The translations under genes were made by a program, and so were the position numbers. A stretch of 64,000 nt of DNA from NCBI GenBank assembly GCA_900239685.1, contig OENT01000177.1, forward strand, positions 107,934 to 171,933. The letters run 5' to 3'. The stretch's first letter is position 1, and each line of letters starts with the position of its first letter. The notes beneath the pieces are model-generated. The model was not told the origin of the DNA. It did not search any database and was given only the letters and a program-made list of their open reading frames with translations. Below are positions 17,401 to 29,900 of this stretch, piece after piece. Source of the stretch: Rotaria macrura (Eukaryota > Rotifera > Eurotatoria > Philodinida > Philodinidae).

Positions 17401-18716
17401 TGTGTATATATGTATGGTTGCAAACGAAAGATACAAGCAACAGGAAAAAGAAGATGAAACCTGTAATAGCTTATATTAGATGTTAGTATACGGACGAATG
17501 AATTTCTTTTCACGATTGTTCGTTTATATGTATATATGTATAATCTCTATTCTACATTTGATAAAGAAAAAAATTGCTCTCACATAGATGTAGACCGACC
17601 GATACCGCTTGAAAAGATATACACATCTGGATATGTCTTATCACTTGATAGACTTCCGTTTTTTTTTTTTGTGATATGAATGAAGCAAATCATCAATGGA
17701 AGACTAATTCAGCATGGAAGTTAAAAAGAAAAAAAAATGATAAACAGAAATATATTGAATTGGCTTCAATATTTGCTTTTGTTTCTTCATTTCTATGGCA
17801 AGGTTTGTCGTAACATGTAAATCTATTGATGAAAATGATTAGAAATCATTATTTTCATAAGGTCGATCATTTCGACTGCATTTTATTGCATGATTCGCTT
17901 GCGATATGATTATAGTTAAATTCATCAATGATTTATCAACAAGATATCGAAACGAATACTTTCACTATTGTTTTCTAGGTTTTCATTTTTATATTTGTTT
18001 TTTGTCAAGGATATAGTATCACTACGACTGTTTGTATCTAGTAATTGATATGATGAACTACTGATAAAACTATTAATATAAAGCATTCTTATCATGCAAT
18101 CTTTGACTATATAAATCGGACAGTATATAATGATATTATTATTTTCTATTTTTGGCTTCGTTCCACATACTCTAGTTTTGTTACTTCGATGAATTAGACA
18201 GCTACTGGTTGTTTTATACTTTTGAAAGAACCATTATTAGTAACTTAGATCTCGAATATGGTATCACTGTTTTAAACTATATTGAAATCAGAAGTTTGAG
18301 TCAATATAAGGCTACATCATTCATGAAAATTGAAGACCTTGAATTCGTGTGATCATCACTGATAAACATCGTTTTTTTTAAACAAAAGTTTGCAGGTGCA
18401 ATGAAATGTTGAACATTTTGAACAAATGAAAATTTAGCAGAGTTGAATATTGAAACTTCAACTAACTAATATATCTGGTTTTTTTTGAATACAAGAAAAC
18501 TTTAGTCTAGCGACGATATTATTTTGAAACGAGAACTAACTTTAACCTTTGACATCTAGTTTCCAGTATTGATGCCGATGTGTCATGAAATTTATTGGAA
18601 TTTCTACTCCAAGTTCTTTAGATGAATACCAAGCCGACTGAGTGCTGCACAGTAGAGTACTGCTATAATGATAGAGTGATACAGATGCATACTGTTTGAC
18701 ACCATCTTATTTTAAT

Positions 18717-18820
18717 AGGGCGTGTAACTTGGCTCTCAAAGCAAGTGGATGACGGAGGAAGTGCAATATGGAAATAGATTACATATTTCTATCTTTTGTG
18801 AAAACTTTCAAAATCAGAGC
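18717..18820 (+). repeat. Diverged repeat, copy 1
   Basis: This stretch shares a common skeleton with 19290-19390: a GGGCGT start, GCTCTCAAA, a purine-rich middle, ATATGGA/ATGTGGA, GRTTACAT and a closing TTTCAAAA. By eye the identity is roughly two thirds, with small indels. The same orientation suggests two old copies of one unknown dispersed element. Confidence 0.4.
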
Positions 18821-19289
18821 GCATCGCGTCCTCACTCGGCGTGCGTGTGTGTTTTTGTAAACAAATATCTACAACTGTGATCTAATTTAAATAATGCTTA
18901 TTTGAATGAAAATATCTGTTTATAAAATTATGTTTTGAATGATTTGTTGGATAAAAATCGGAACTAACTTGTACTATGATTATTTTATTAGTCAGTTTTA
19001 CAGTAAGCAACATGAATTTAAATCAGATGAGCACATCACCTTATCAGGTAGAATTCTTTCTTTCAATAGTACGTCACGCTTTTAATTTCCTTTAGTCATG
19101 TTCGAAAATTTTAACATTATTCTGTTTTATTGATTTATCTCTGAGTTTGTAAGACTGTTCACTGTTCTCATTGTTAAAGTAAAGGTTTCTTCGTTGACTC
19201 TCACTTTTGCAATAGTTTCTCCCATGAAAGTTAATGATCAGAAAGTTCAAGATGTGAATGTGGATGAGGATTTGGCTGTGGGCATGGCA

Positions 19290-19390
19290 AGGGGCGTAAC
19301 TCTGCTCTCAAAAGAGGAAAGTGTGTGGGGGCACAATGTGGATATAGGTTACATTTTTCTAACTTTGGAGAATATTTCAAAAGTAGGGAA
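19290..19390 (+). repeat. Diverged repeat, copy 2
   Basis: Partner of the repeat at 18717-18820. It is followed within 15 bases by a run of 13 C (about 19394-19406). An open frame of 81 codons crosses it, but it is mostly repeat sequence and is not called as a gene. Confidence 0.4.
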
Positions 19391-20571
19391 ATGCCCCCCC
19401 CCCCCCTTCGTCGCTAATGAAATCACTTTTATCAAATAGTTTTCATCATTCTTGATTACTTGACACTGTCTAAAATATAGGTCTTGCTAATAATCAATAT
19501 TGACTAATTTTTAAAATAATTTGATATTACGTTTTTCTTTTATCTTAAAGTGATGATTGCTGTTGACTGAAATAAACTGATAGATCTGTTGCAAAGATTT
19601 TCTGATATTTGAATATTGTACATGAAAGTATTATAGATCAGCTCATACAGAGTAATTATTATTCTTCTAATAAATATACATTCATAGTGTGCATTCAAGT
19701 ATACTAAGAAAGAAAAAGCGGATCACATATCTCTAGGTCAATTTAAAGTTTTGTTGTGAGTGATAGTATTTTATTTGCAAGCATTTCTTCTTCACAAGGA
19801 TGAAGAAAGTTAACAATAATATTAGTAAGTATCATTGTTGGTAAACTGCAAGCAATTTTAACAGTTATCAATAAAGGAAAAAAATATAGACGTATGTACA
19901 ACATTTTTATGAACCATTTGTAAACAGCAAAATTTTCACAACGAGACATTTATAAAAAGTCAACGGTCATAGTCTCGTCAAATTTCAAACAGAGGACATA
20001 GATTGCTGGAACAAAGTTCACATACGAAGGACTGTTATCACGCGTTGTTACTTATCGGGTACGAAATCCACTATGAAAAGTAAGTATCTGTTCTGTGCAC
20101 ATTAATATAGTTTCTTTCGACTTTTTCCTTATCATTGTCTTTCATGATAACATCAGAAAAAATATCTATGAAAAATTTCTCGTGGCTTTGCTTATTGACT
20201 ATAAAGAATTCAACGTAACAGTAGTATCGACTTCCGTAAGTCTTTACGAAAGAAAAAAGCAGCGTAAATTAATCTTTTACTACTAATAAAGAAAGTCAAC
20301 TCATTCAAGTGAATCGAAGTGGAATTATTTGAATATCGTTTTATTTTTCTTAAATATCATGACGTAAATTTGACATTCATGGTTGATCGTTGATACAGTG
20401 TTCATTAGAGTTATTATTCTGTGAAGACTCACTTCATTTTTATTAACACAAAATTGAATTCTATATTTTTTATGTAATTTATAGAAAAATATGTAAACAT
20501 GTTGTGCAGATTTTACAAGCATAGAAAAAAAAAGCAGAAGTTGAACTATTTAATTTCATACATATATTTTC

Positions 20572-21573
20572 TTAAAAATAATCACCTTGCCAAAAAGTTG
20601 CATGACCACTTAAATAAGCAGCTTTTATTTTTTCTAACGTTTCATTTGATAGACGAATATTACGAATCATAGTATGATCATTTTTACTAACAATTATCGT
20701 ACCCGTACACTGTTCTAATTCTTCCAAACTAATATATTGGGGTACAGTGTGAAAACGAATAATTTTTATCTGTGGTTGTCGCCGTCGAATTTCATTAGCT
20801 GCTAATTTGAATAGTTTTTTTTCAATATCAGCATTCGATGCTCGCCATTCAGAAATGTAAACATCATCTATATTATCTGGTTTATTAACGACAATGTAAC
20901 CTTGATGAGTATCTGATAATAAATATACAATGGCATTTTCTCGTTGCCAATTCCATCCTGTCCAACTCTGAAGCATAGTTACAGGTGATCGAATAAACTG
21001 ATATGTTCGAGGTTTACTTGAATGAATATCAAGTACAAGTTGACATTTTGTTGAGAGCAGATCGTTTGTCGAATACCAATTATTACTGTCTCCAGATGAA
21101 CTAAAATGACTCCATTCAATACTAATTGGTGATGGTAAAGAGATTTGCTGCCATCCAAGGACAGAATAATGATTTGGTCGTCCTGTGCCCAATACGGATA
21201 TGTCGAATTCTCCGCTTTCCTCCATTTTTGTGATTGCTAAACTTAAAAGATGACGGGAATATCCATGTTTTCGATATTCTTGTAGAGTTGCAACATTTGC
21301 TATTGCACCACATAAGTATTCTACATTATCATCACGAGATTGTATGTAAAGACGTCGGATATGCACTGCACTAACTAGTTTATTATCAATCCAAGCACCC
21401 AGAGTGTCACCTTCTTGGTAATGAGGTGATGCTTCTTTGGCGAAGTACCGTTCAAAAAATCCTTGTTGCGCTTTGAATACTGTATACCAAAGATCGAGTA
21501 CTTGTTGATGTTCATGTTTTCCGATAGGACGATAAGTAACCGACATATTATTGTTGTCTTCACTAGAAGACAT
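20572..21573 (-). CDS. GNAT-family N-acetyltransferase (Eis-like), intronless
   Basis: A single uninterrupted frame of 333 residues. The N-terminal half is a GCN5-related acetyltransferase domain. After a first strand near residue 13 (VTYRPI) come LGAWIDNKLVSAVHIRRL (about 58-75) and the acetyl-CoA loop GAIANVATLQEYRKHGYSRH (about 88-107), whose R-x-x-G-x-[GS] pattern binds the pyrophosphate. Next is DISVLGTGRPNHYSVLGWQ (about 123-141), a typical GNAT strand-turn-helix ending in a Tyr and a GW. The C-terminal half looks like the degenerate second GNAT domain of Eis-type enzymes. It would transfer an acetyl group from acetyl-CoA to an amine; the acceptor is unknown. The genes on either side are cut by many introns and this one has none, which fits a retrocopy or recent lateral transfer. 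The ATG at 21573 opens the frame; 21546 is an alternative start. Confidence 0.8.
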   Translation of the reverse strand: MSSSEDNNNMSVTYRPIGKHEHQQVLDLWYTVFKAQQGFFERYFAKEASPHYQEGDTLGAWIDNKLVSAVHIRRLYIQSRDDNVEYLCGAIANVATLQEYRKHGYSRHLLSLAITKMEESGEFDISVLGTGRPNHYSVLGWQQISLPSPISIEWSHFSSSGDSNNWYSTNDLLSTKCQLVLDIHSSKPRTYQFIRSPVTMLQSWTGWNWQRENAIVYLLSDTHQGYIVVNKPDNIDDVYISEWRASNADIEKKLFKLAANEIRRRQPQIKIIRFHTVPQYISLEELEQCTGTIIVSKNDHTMIRNIRLSNETLEKIKAAYLSGHATFWQGDYF

Positions 21574-22594
21574 TATGAATAATATTATCTAAGAAAAGAA
21601 AATTACGAGTCACTAAACCGTATAAAATGCCACATGAAAAAACACTCAGAGAGAAAGAAAGCAAGAGGGAAAGAGAGGTAGAGAAAAGAAAAAAAAACAT
21701 AAAAAGGTAGTTATTCAACATGTCAGACATAAGCCAATTTGAATGACGATTATTTATCTAACGTTATCTACAGAACTTGTATTTGTCTACTAGATGTGAA
21801 AACGTAATTTTTGTTTTATATTAGTAATCGATATTAGAATTTACATTCAGTGTATAAAATTTTCGTACGTTCAAGGTTTTTGAAAAAAGTTAGTTACATA
21901 TTTTTTATCATTTGAATAGATGTTTATTCTTTATCAAACGAAAAAGAAAACTTATATACGACTAATGTAGTTACACTTTTGTTGCACTCCTAAGCGTACT
22001 TTGTACTTTCATGTCAGAGTCATGTACTCACAATCAATATTTTTCAAATTGAAGCTGTTGTTTTGATAATAATCAGTTTTAAATAAAATCGGTATATCTA
22101 AATCTTTTTCAACGACCGACAGGATCAGACATAATACTCAAATAAGTATTTAAAGAATTCGAAGTACTGTCCATGTATTCATTAGAGTCAATGATAAAAA
22201 GTCCATAGTTTGTGCTATGGGGATTTCGTAATCTGTAATTTATTTTCGAGTTCGCCCTTATCTATGTGACTTTATTTCAAGTTTTAATGAGTCACTCACT
22301 CAAAAACTAAGAGCTTAACTGCAAAATTCGTTTTTAGAAATGAATGCAATCATAAAAGATCACTTAATTAAAAATATTGATTTCATCAGTTCCTCGTCGA
22401 AACGAAAAACCAGAATTTGAATCAAAAAAAAACAAATCTCCTACCATAAACGAAAAAAAGATTTTTATTTTCATTTGGAATGCATCACCGACCCAAACAA
22501 TATGATTATATTAATCAAAAAAATTATAAATATTTTAAAACTCTTCGTAAAACCACCGAAATACATATACCAAAATAAATTAAGTCTATGAGTT
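21574..22594. other. Intergenic between GNAT and PEPC
   Basis: About 1 kb, AT-rich. A purine-rich tract (about 21640-21700) lies just upstream of the GNAT start. Nothing else recognised. Confidence 0.5.
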
Positions 22595-25500
22595 TTATCC
22601 TGTATTTCTAAGGCCTGCAGCAATACCAGCCATTGTAGTCATCATTGCTCTGGATATCTCGGCTGGTATGTCTTCTTGCTTTTTATCTCGATTCCGTCTC
22701 ATTAATTCAGCTTGTAATCCATGCAATGGATCAATATATGGATTGCGTAAGGCAATCGTATGTGCAAGTCTTGGTGCACGTTGTAATATTTCTTTCTGAT
22801 TCGTAATATGAAGAACAAGTTCACGTAAATGTTGAAGTCGTTTACGTAAAGATTCACTTAATTTTTGCATTGAAGAATCTGGTTCAATAAGTCGTTGTTC
22901 ATAATAAGCAGTTGTATCAACATCAGCTTTAGCGAGAACCATTTCGAGCATATCCATATACATTCTAAAAAATGGCCATGCTTTTATCATCTCACGTAAA
23001 CATTCTAGACTATCGGGATGTTCTTTAAGAAATTCTTCGAAAGCATCATCAGTACCAAGCCAAGCTGGTAACATAATTCGAATTTGACTAGAACAATCAT
23101 AAAAAAAGTATGATAATAATTATTATAATAATATGCTAAATCAATGATCAATCGAAGAATGTTCAATCAAACATCAATCAATCAAAATCGAATTTTCCCA
23201 TCAAATCTCAGCTGCAAGATGATATTCTACATTCAACGTAGAAAATAAAATAAAAATCATATGTCATTACTTGATCGGAAAATATATTTCTATAGATAAA
23301 AAAGCAATCAAATAATTTTTTTATTTAATTATGTTAAATGATGAAAAATTTTCTAAACTCGAACGAAGAGGCACGAAGAAAATGACTTACGTCCATGCAA
23401 ATATCCATGGGATGGCTCGTAGTGTTTCGACACCGCCATCTTGTCTTCGTTTAGCTGGTCGTGAACCAAGTGGTAGTTGTGAAAGAGCATTCAATGGTGT
23501 AATTCTTCGAAAATATGCTATGAAATCTGGATTATCACGAACAATTAAATTATAAGTACGATGAGCACGATCCGCCAATTTATTCATTTCTTCGCGCCAA
23601 GTATCTTTCGGTTTGGGCTTCGGTAGCAGAGTAGCTTCTAAAACAGCACTGGCATAAATTTCCATTGATAAAACTGCTAAACCAGATGAACCAAATTTAA
23701 ATCGTATCATTTCGCCTTGTTCAGTAACACGAATACTGTTATTAACTGATCCAGGTGGTTGAGATAAAATAGCTGAAAACAAACATCGATATTCGTAAAA
23801 GAAAAATTAAATGCATATAAATATATGTATCTAGATAGATTGGAAATGATTTCAGACAAACATTTGTTCTATTTTAATCTTTAATTGTAAGAAAATAGAT
23901 GGATCTTACCTGCATGAGCTGGACCACCACCTCGAGCCACTGTCCCACCACGACCATGAAATAATGTCAATGCAACGCCGTGTTTTTGACATGTTTCCAA
24001 TAGACGTTCTTGAGCTTGATATTGAGCCCAAGCAGCAGCTAGTTGACTGAATACAACGAAATAAAACATACATTTATTTTGCATACATTGACTTCTGTTA
24101 AAAAAGAAAAGATTCAAAATTAATCACATCATACCCTGCATCTTTAGCCGAATCAGAATAGCCAATCATAACTTCTTGTTTATTATCAATAAGATCTCGA
24201 TAGCCTTTTATTGATAACAATCTATCGATAACATCACCGGAATGATTTAGATCATTTAATTTTTCAAACAATGGAACAATCTGCAATATGAAATGTTAGA
24301 GAACTGATAAATTAAAAAGCGAATCTCTGCATCAAATCATAAACGACATCAAGAAAACCAATCCTTGGGGTCAAATACTAATCAAGATTATTTTTGATCA
24401 TTGAAAGGCTTTTTCTCTCGTCAGGTTTCAGTATTGCCATACTGTAAAGGATAAATCTGGTCAAAATTCTATTCTCATCGTCTAAAAATTCATTATGTTG
24501 ATCAGTCGATTGAAGCAAAGATAGCTTCAATTATAATCAGTTTTAACTTTAAATGTTCTACACACATGTGTTGCTTCGGCTAATTACGATGGAATTTTGT
24601 ATGTCATGTTTACTTGTACATACTACTTCATCAGTGTTTGTGGTAATAGTTAAGAAATTCAATCCGCAGCAAGTTCATTTATTATAAAGACTCCTTAGTG
24701 TTCTACGATTTTTTCTTGTATGTAATTAACTTCTGTTACAGTTCCGAACTCGAAACAGATGCGTTTCTGTAAGATATCTGTCACATTTTACACGAGTATT
24801 AGTTATGAGTTGCTACTGAGCGTAACGTCAACACTTGAATCTCGTGTTTCAGAAAAGTATATAGAACTGAACAAATAGACTTTTTCTAAACTCGAACATT
24901 TCTACGAAGACACAATGAGTCAGAATTGAATATAGTCATTTATGGATAAGTGAAAGTCAGTAATGTGATTTTTATCGAAAAGTTTTTTCTAGATAGTCTC
25001 TTACCGGTAATAGTTTTCCATTAGCCAATTCTTTCATAAACAATGCTACGACTAAAACATCAGACGGTTGTTCGCTCATTGATATAATGTAAGTTCCTAA
25101 AGCTTCGTGATTGTTCGTTTGACCAATAATCTCGAATGTATCTAAGATTTCTTGAGTGTCTGCTGACCATGTATGTCGATGAGGTATTAATGGTCGTTTT
25201 GAAATAAGTTCATTGAGTAAAAATTCTTGTTTTTTTTCTTCATTCCATTCGGAATATTTACTATCATGAGGCAGAATATAGGATATGATTTCTTCAAGAG
25301 CTTCCGTATGTCTTGTTGATTCTTGTCGTAGATCTAATTTAGTTAATGTAACACCGAAACAAGCTAAACGACGTAATGTATCAAGTAATAGACCATTTGC
25401 AATGAGATCAAGTTTATTTTCACATAAAGATCGATAACAAATTTGGAGTGGTTCTTCAAGTTGTTTTGATGATCGAATAAGTTCAATGTCTTGAGCAACA

Positions 25501-26783
25501 CTATACAGTTTATTATCTAATTGTGCTTGTAACCAATCACGTGTCGTTCGAACTTGAAGTATTAAATTTTTCAAAAGTGCACGATAGGGTTCCTTGGCAT
25601 TTTTATCTCCAATTGCATTTAACAATTCATCTCTATAACATGCAATGACAAACGAGTTCGCTTGTTTTTTTTTGTATCATCGTAGAATTTATTTAAGAAA
25701 GTTTAACTTACGAAGCTTTTGTCATGGATAATTCATTTTTGAGTTTTTCCAAATCAGAAATATAGAGTTCAGCTGCTTGCCAACGAGCGAGTAATATTAC
25801 TTCAGTAGTTACTGCAGCTGTCACATTGGGATTACCCTACAAATGAAAGTATTCATGAACGAATCGATAGAAGAAAATCATCTGATTTACATCTCGATCA
25901 CCACCCATCCATGATGCAAAACGAATCGGTGCAGCATAAAGTGGTAATCGTTGACTAGATGTACGAAGAAGTAATTCATCGAGATCACGAAGAAATGTTG
26001 GCACAGCTTCCCAGAGTGAGTTTTCAATAACAGCAAAGCCCGATTTTGCTTCTAAAATGAATATGAACAAGAAAAGTTTTGATTATCTTGATTCGAAAAT
26101 GATTCTACCATCGATTGGTGATGGTCGTTCATGTCGAAATTCGTTTGTATGCCACGCTTGACTAATTAACTCATGTAGACGTTCTTTTGCTCGATGAGCT
26201 GTTTCTGAAATATGCTTTTCTTCAGCATCTGGATCTATCATATCCAATAATCCTAGACATCGTTCAATTGAATTATATTTACGAATTAATGTTCTTCGTA
26301 TAATTTCTGTTGGATGAGCAGTTAATACTAATTCAATATTCATTTTAGAAAATGTATCCAGTAATAGTTGACTTGCATTCTGATGTTCTTGTTCAATACG
26401 TTTAAATAAATCGAGAAGTTTCGTACGATCAGATGAATTATGACTATCGTAATCAATACATTTTGAATAAATTCGATGATGTTGTTCAGCTATATTAGCT
26501 AATTGAAGAAATTGATTAAAAGCACGAGCAACCGGTAGTAAATGATTATCTGGAAGATTCTGTAGATATTGACGAAGTTGTGCACCATCGTCTTCACGTT
26601 TAGCATAATCACGTATAGTTTCGATTTCACCAACAAAGTTTTCACCTAGATCATGTGCAATAGTTCTTCCAAGACTATCACCGAGTAATCGAACATTAGC
26701 ACGAAGCGATTCATCAATTGAATGATTTTTATCTTGAGGCACTTTCAGATCTTTTGATGATATAAATATATTCCATCGATCGG
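22595..26783 (-). CDS. ppc: Phosphoenolpyruvate carboxylase, bacterial-type
   Basis: Converts phosphoenolpyruvate and bicarbonate to oxaloacetate. Exons on the minus strand: 26783-26109, 26051-25891, 25836-25712, 25632-25005, 24280-24135, 24046-23910, 23772-23391 and 23087-22595. All junctions are GT..AG and in phase, giving about 914 residues (bacterial enzymes are about 880-930). Landmarks in order: [39 protein letters not shown] (catalytic His, about residue 156), [98 protein letters not shown] and the C-terminal RNTG. The GDGNPNVT region and RNTG end match bacterial rather than plant-type enzymes. The first exon starts at an acceptor and has no in-frame ATG, so the true start lies upstream (see the candidate at 26867-26932). 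The catalytic loop reads TVARGG where TVGRGG or SIGRGG is usual. Confidence 0.93.
24281..25004 (-). other. Long intron 4 of PEPC
   Basis: At 724 nt this is about ten times longer than the other PEPC introns (55-140 nt, apart from the 303-nt intron at 23390-23088). The flanking exons join in phase, between a Pro and an Ile, so no exon is missing. No transposon end or ORF was seen in it. Confidence 0.7.
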
Positions 26784-26866
26784 CTATAAGAGAAAGAAAA
26801 TGAAATTCTTTTTTTATTAATCCATGGAGAAATTCATTTTTGTTCTATTTTGCCTATTTTTCTTAC

Positions 26867-26932
26867 AGAAGTCTTAAATATTTTTGAAAATTGAATAGAA
26901 CAAGCACTCAATAAGATTGAACGAATATTCAT
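26867..26932 (-). other. Candidate PEPC leader exon (phase does not fit)
   Basis: An ATG at 26932 opens 22 codons ending at a good donor (TCT|GTAAGA). This lies 83 nt before the first confirmed PEPC exon, a normal intron size here. The peptide is basic and amphipathic with no acidic residue (starts MNIRSILLSACS), like a mitochondrial targeting sequence. However, it ends in phase 0, whereas the next exon (26783) needs one leftover base, so the join shifts frame. Either the real leader is elsewhere or one base is missing or extra in the assembly. Confidence 0.3.
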
Positions 26933-29900
26933 GTGTATCACGAATGTGCACAATCTCTGTTTTTTTTATTTACCCTCAATAACATATTATCTGTTAGATA
27001 ATATGAATTTGGTGTATTTAGTGTTAAGCATGAATTTTAACGTTGTTTAAATGCTGATCATTTCATAGGTATGCAACATAGAAAATGTAAAGTATTATCG
27101 CATGCTTTGTCAACTATAGAATAGTGAAGCAAATATTTTTAATTTTGATCATATTCATTCTGAATAATTACGTGTGATATATATGAAATTTGGATGCTAA
27201 TCTTTAATAAAACCATAGAATTCGACATATGATTTCTATTCGCAATTGTTTGCATTGTGGTTGATGGAATATGTCGAAACAAATAGAAGATAAAAGTGCT
27301 TGAGAAAATATGAAAGAGAAAAATATCGAATGTATTTAAAGAGGTCAGCGGTAAAATTTTTTTTTGATTAGTCACTCTTTGTCCGGCATAATGGCAAACG
27401 ATTATTAAGAAAACATGCCAACATCTTTTGTAGCTTCATTCAAATGATCCAAAGTAAACATATTTGAATTCAACTCCCGGCTGATGCATCTGCACGAAAG
27501 TTGTCAACAAAAAAAACAAGAAATTCAATGAAGACTTGATACATAATACAAAAGATTTTGCGAAAAAAGACGTCGCCTCTTAGAAACTATTATCAGGTTT
27601 ATTATTGATACTCGAAAAGGAATAAAACTAACGTTTTAATTATATTGTTTATTTTTTCTCGTCTATTTAAAACATAGTATCAAATATTCATCGAGGCCAT
27701 AAGTTTCTTGTTCTAACATTTTCCTCTCCGAATTTTTATCTCAATCTCCGTCTCATAAATCACTTAGATTTTCGACATTTTCCACCAAGATCGTCTGTAT
27801 TGAGGAAGAGTCATTTTAACAAGTGAACAACCAAAATTGAAAAAGGAGAAAATTGAATAGAAATTATTTCACCTACTGTCATGTGGGTTTGATAAATTGC
27901 TCACATATCTGATCTGATTTCGTGCAATCGATGAATGCAATAAAAATATTCGTCGAGAATTAAGCATTGGCGTTTTTTTTTTAATATTCGTACTTGTTGA
28001 AAAAGAATTTTGACGAAATCAAATTACAATAGATCTTCCAAACAATTTGTTTTCATCCGATTATTATATTTATATTTATTATTGCTCTTGATGATGCTCA
28101 ACTCAACTTCATCGCTTTAATAGAAACCAATAACCTATTCCTACTGAAGTTGGTTATTTATAGTGTTACATCTATTTTTTCTCAAGAGGTCGCTCTGATC
28201 TAACTAATATCGATTCATTTCGTTTAATCGTATACTTATATATATTGACGATGGGATACAAACGATGGAGTCATCGAGTTCTCCTCTGGAGGAGAACATA
28301 TACATGTATTTAGATTTTGGAAAAAAAATAATATTCCAGATTTCAAGGAAATTTCCACTGAAGCACACTTGGCTATTTATAAACACGTCAATAAATGTTA
28401 CAAAAAATTTTCCAATTCAAAATTATGTTATGAATCAGAACAGTTCATTGAGTATGATCCCAACAGAAATAACCGATCACTATCACAGAATAAAAAGAAA
28501 ACTACTGTTATGTCATTTGAAAAATCCTAAGTTTAACAAGTCAATAGTTTTTAATTATTTCAACGATTTGGAATCTTTATTGACTATTGCTAAAATGGAA
28601 AAATTCAAAATTTACTGAAACGTGACTCAATAATTTTATAGAAAGCCGAAAATACCCTACGACCAATATATTGAACATATCGATTTATTCTAAGGAAAAA
28701 TATTCAATTGGTTTAAATTTCATGAACGACAGAAAGTTCAGATTTTAGGATAAAAAACGGTCAATACTCAATCACACGTAATCAGTGTGCATTCTATCTA
28801 TCCATCAAAGATTACTGTGTAGTATTGTATAGTTGAGAACGGATGAGGGCGACTCGTACGTGTTTTTTAAAATGACTTGTACTGAATACTAACAAATGCA
28901 TCGAGTATTGAAATAAATGTAGAATCATTCATCGTAGAATCTCATCTAATGATAATAACCTTCAAAATCAAAAGTCAAGATATCATTGACAAAACTCAAC
29001 ATTAAAAACAATAAATTTATAAAGCACGTCAAAATGTGAGTCTAATCAACGGTAGCATTAAAACACTACATATAATTTATGAAATGGAAGGAATGATTGC
29101 CAATCAATTGTGTTTCGCTAATATAGCGCCCCAGAATATCTCGTCTTGATTTAGTCACTGAACCTAAGCAATTATTTCAATCGATTCTATCGAAATTTGA
29201 TTTTCGAATAGACCAACTGAAGCATTGTTCAATCGTGCATGTACAATACAACGATCATTAGGGAATCTTTTAATGATCGATAGTCCAACGAATCCTATAT
29301 TTTAGGAAGCTAGAGCCGAACAAGGAAAACTTTTGATACGAATCTTATTGATCGATTCTTTGTTACTACAGGCTCGAATTGCATCTTAAGAGCTCCAAAT
29401 TCTACATATGCTTCACAAAATCTAGTAATGTTACCGTCGTAGCTCAACTACTATTAGTTCTTACTTTTAGATAGCAGCTTCTGATGAAAAATTATACACG
29501 TACATGTTACAATACATGAATATTTAAAAGACAATATCACCAACTTGACGATAAATTAAAATACGATGATTCGCCAATCACACATTACAAAGAAAACTAT
29601 ATCTACGAATGAAAGTATGAAAATATTTATGAAATAAAATAAAATCAGTCGAAGCATTTTTTTTGAACTCAATTGATTCGATGAGTGAAAAGTTTTCAGA
29701 TATACAATCCAATGGACTTAAATGGTAAGTCTTAAATACTTTGTATTAAAATACGTATTTCACATAAATAGACTAGGTTGTTTAACAGAAATGCGTCATC
29801 AATAATCAACAGACAATATTATCCAAGTATAGTTTTAATATGTAGAAACTAGCATAGGTTCGCATTGCTTTACTATACATAGCTCGGTTTTTTTCAAGAG

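Larger units (their letters stand above)
12112..20571. other. Long non-coding region upstream of AP-2
   Basis: 8.4 kb with no convincing gene. The first 1.3 kb (12112-13430) is somewhat richer in G and C, with many short low-complexity open frames on both strands. It is a plausible place for the AP-2 promoter and 5' UTR exons, but no core element can be pointed to with confidence. Microsatellites occur at about 14436-14456 (GA), 15440-15460 (TA) and 16773-16792 (TA). A diverged repeat pair lies at 18717-18820 and 19290-19390. Confidence 0.5.

Noticed and set aside
22595-26783. Bacterial contamination as the source of PEPC
   Set aside because: The gene is interrupted by at least seven introns with canonical splice sites and correct phases, which a bacterial gene would not have.
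28265-28618. 117-codon open frame on the plus strand
   Set aside because: About the longest expected by chance in AT-rich DNA of this length; no motif, splice partner or conserved pattern.
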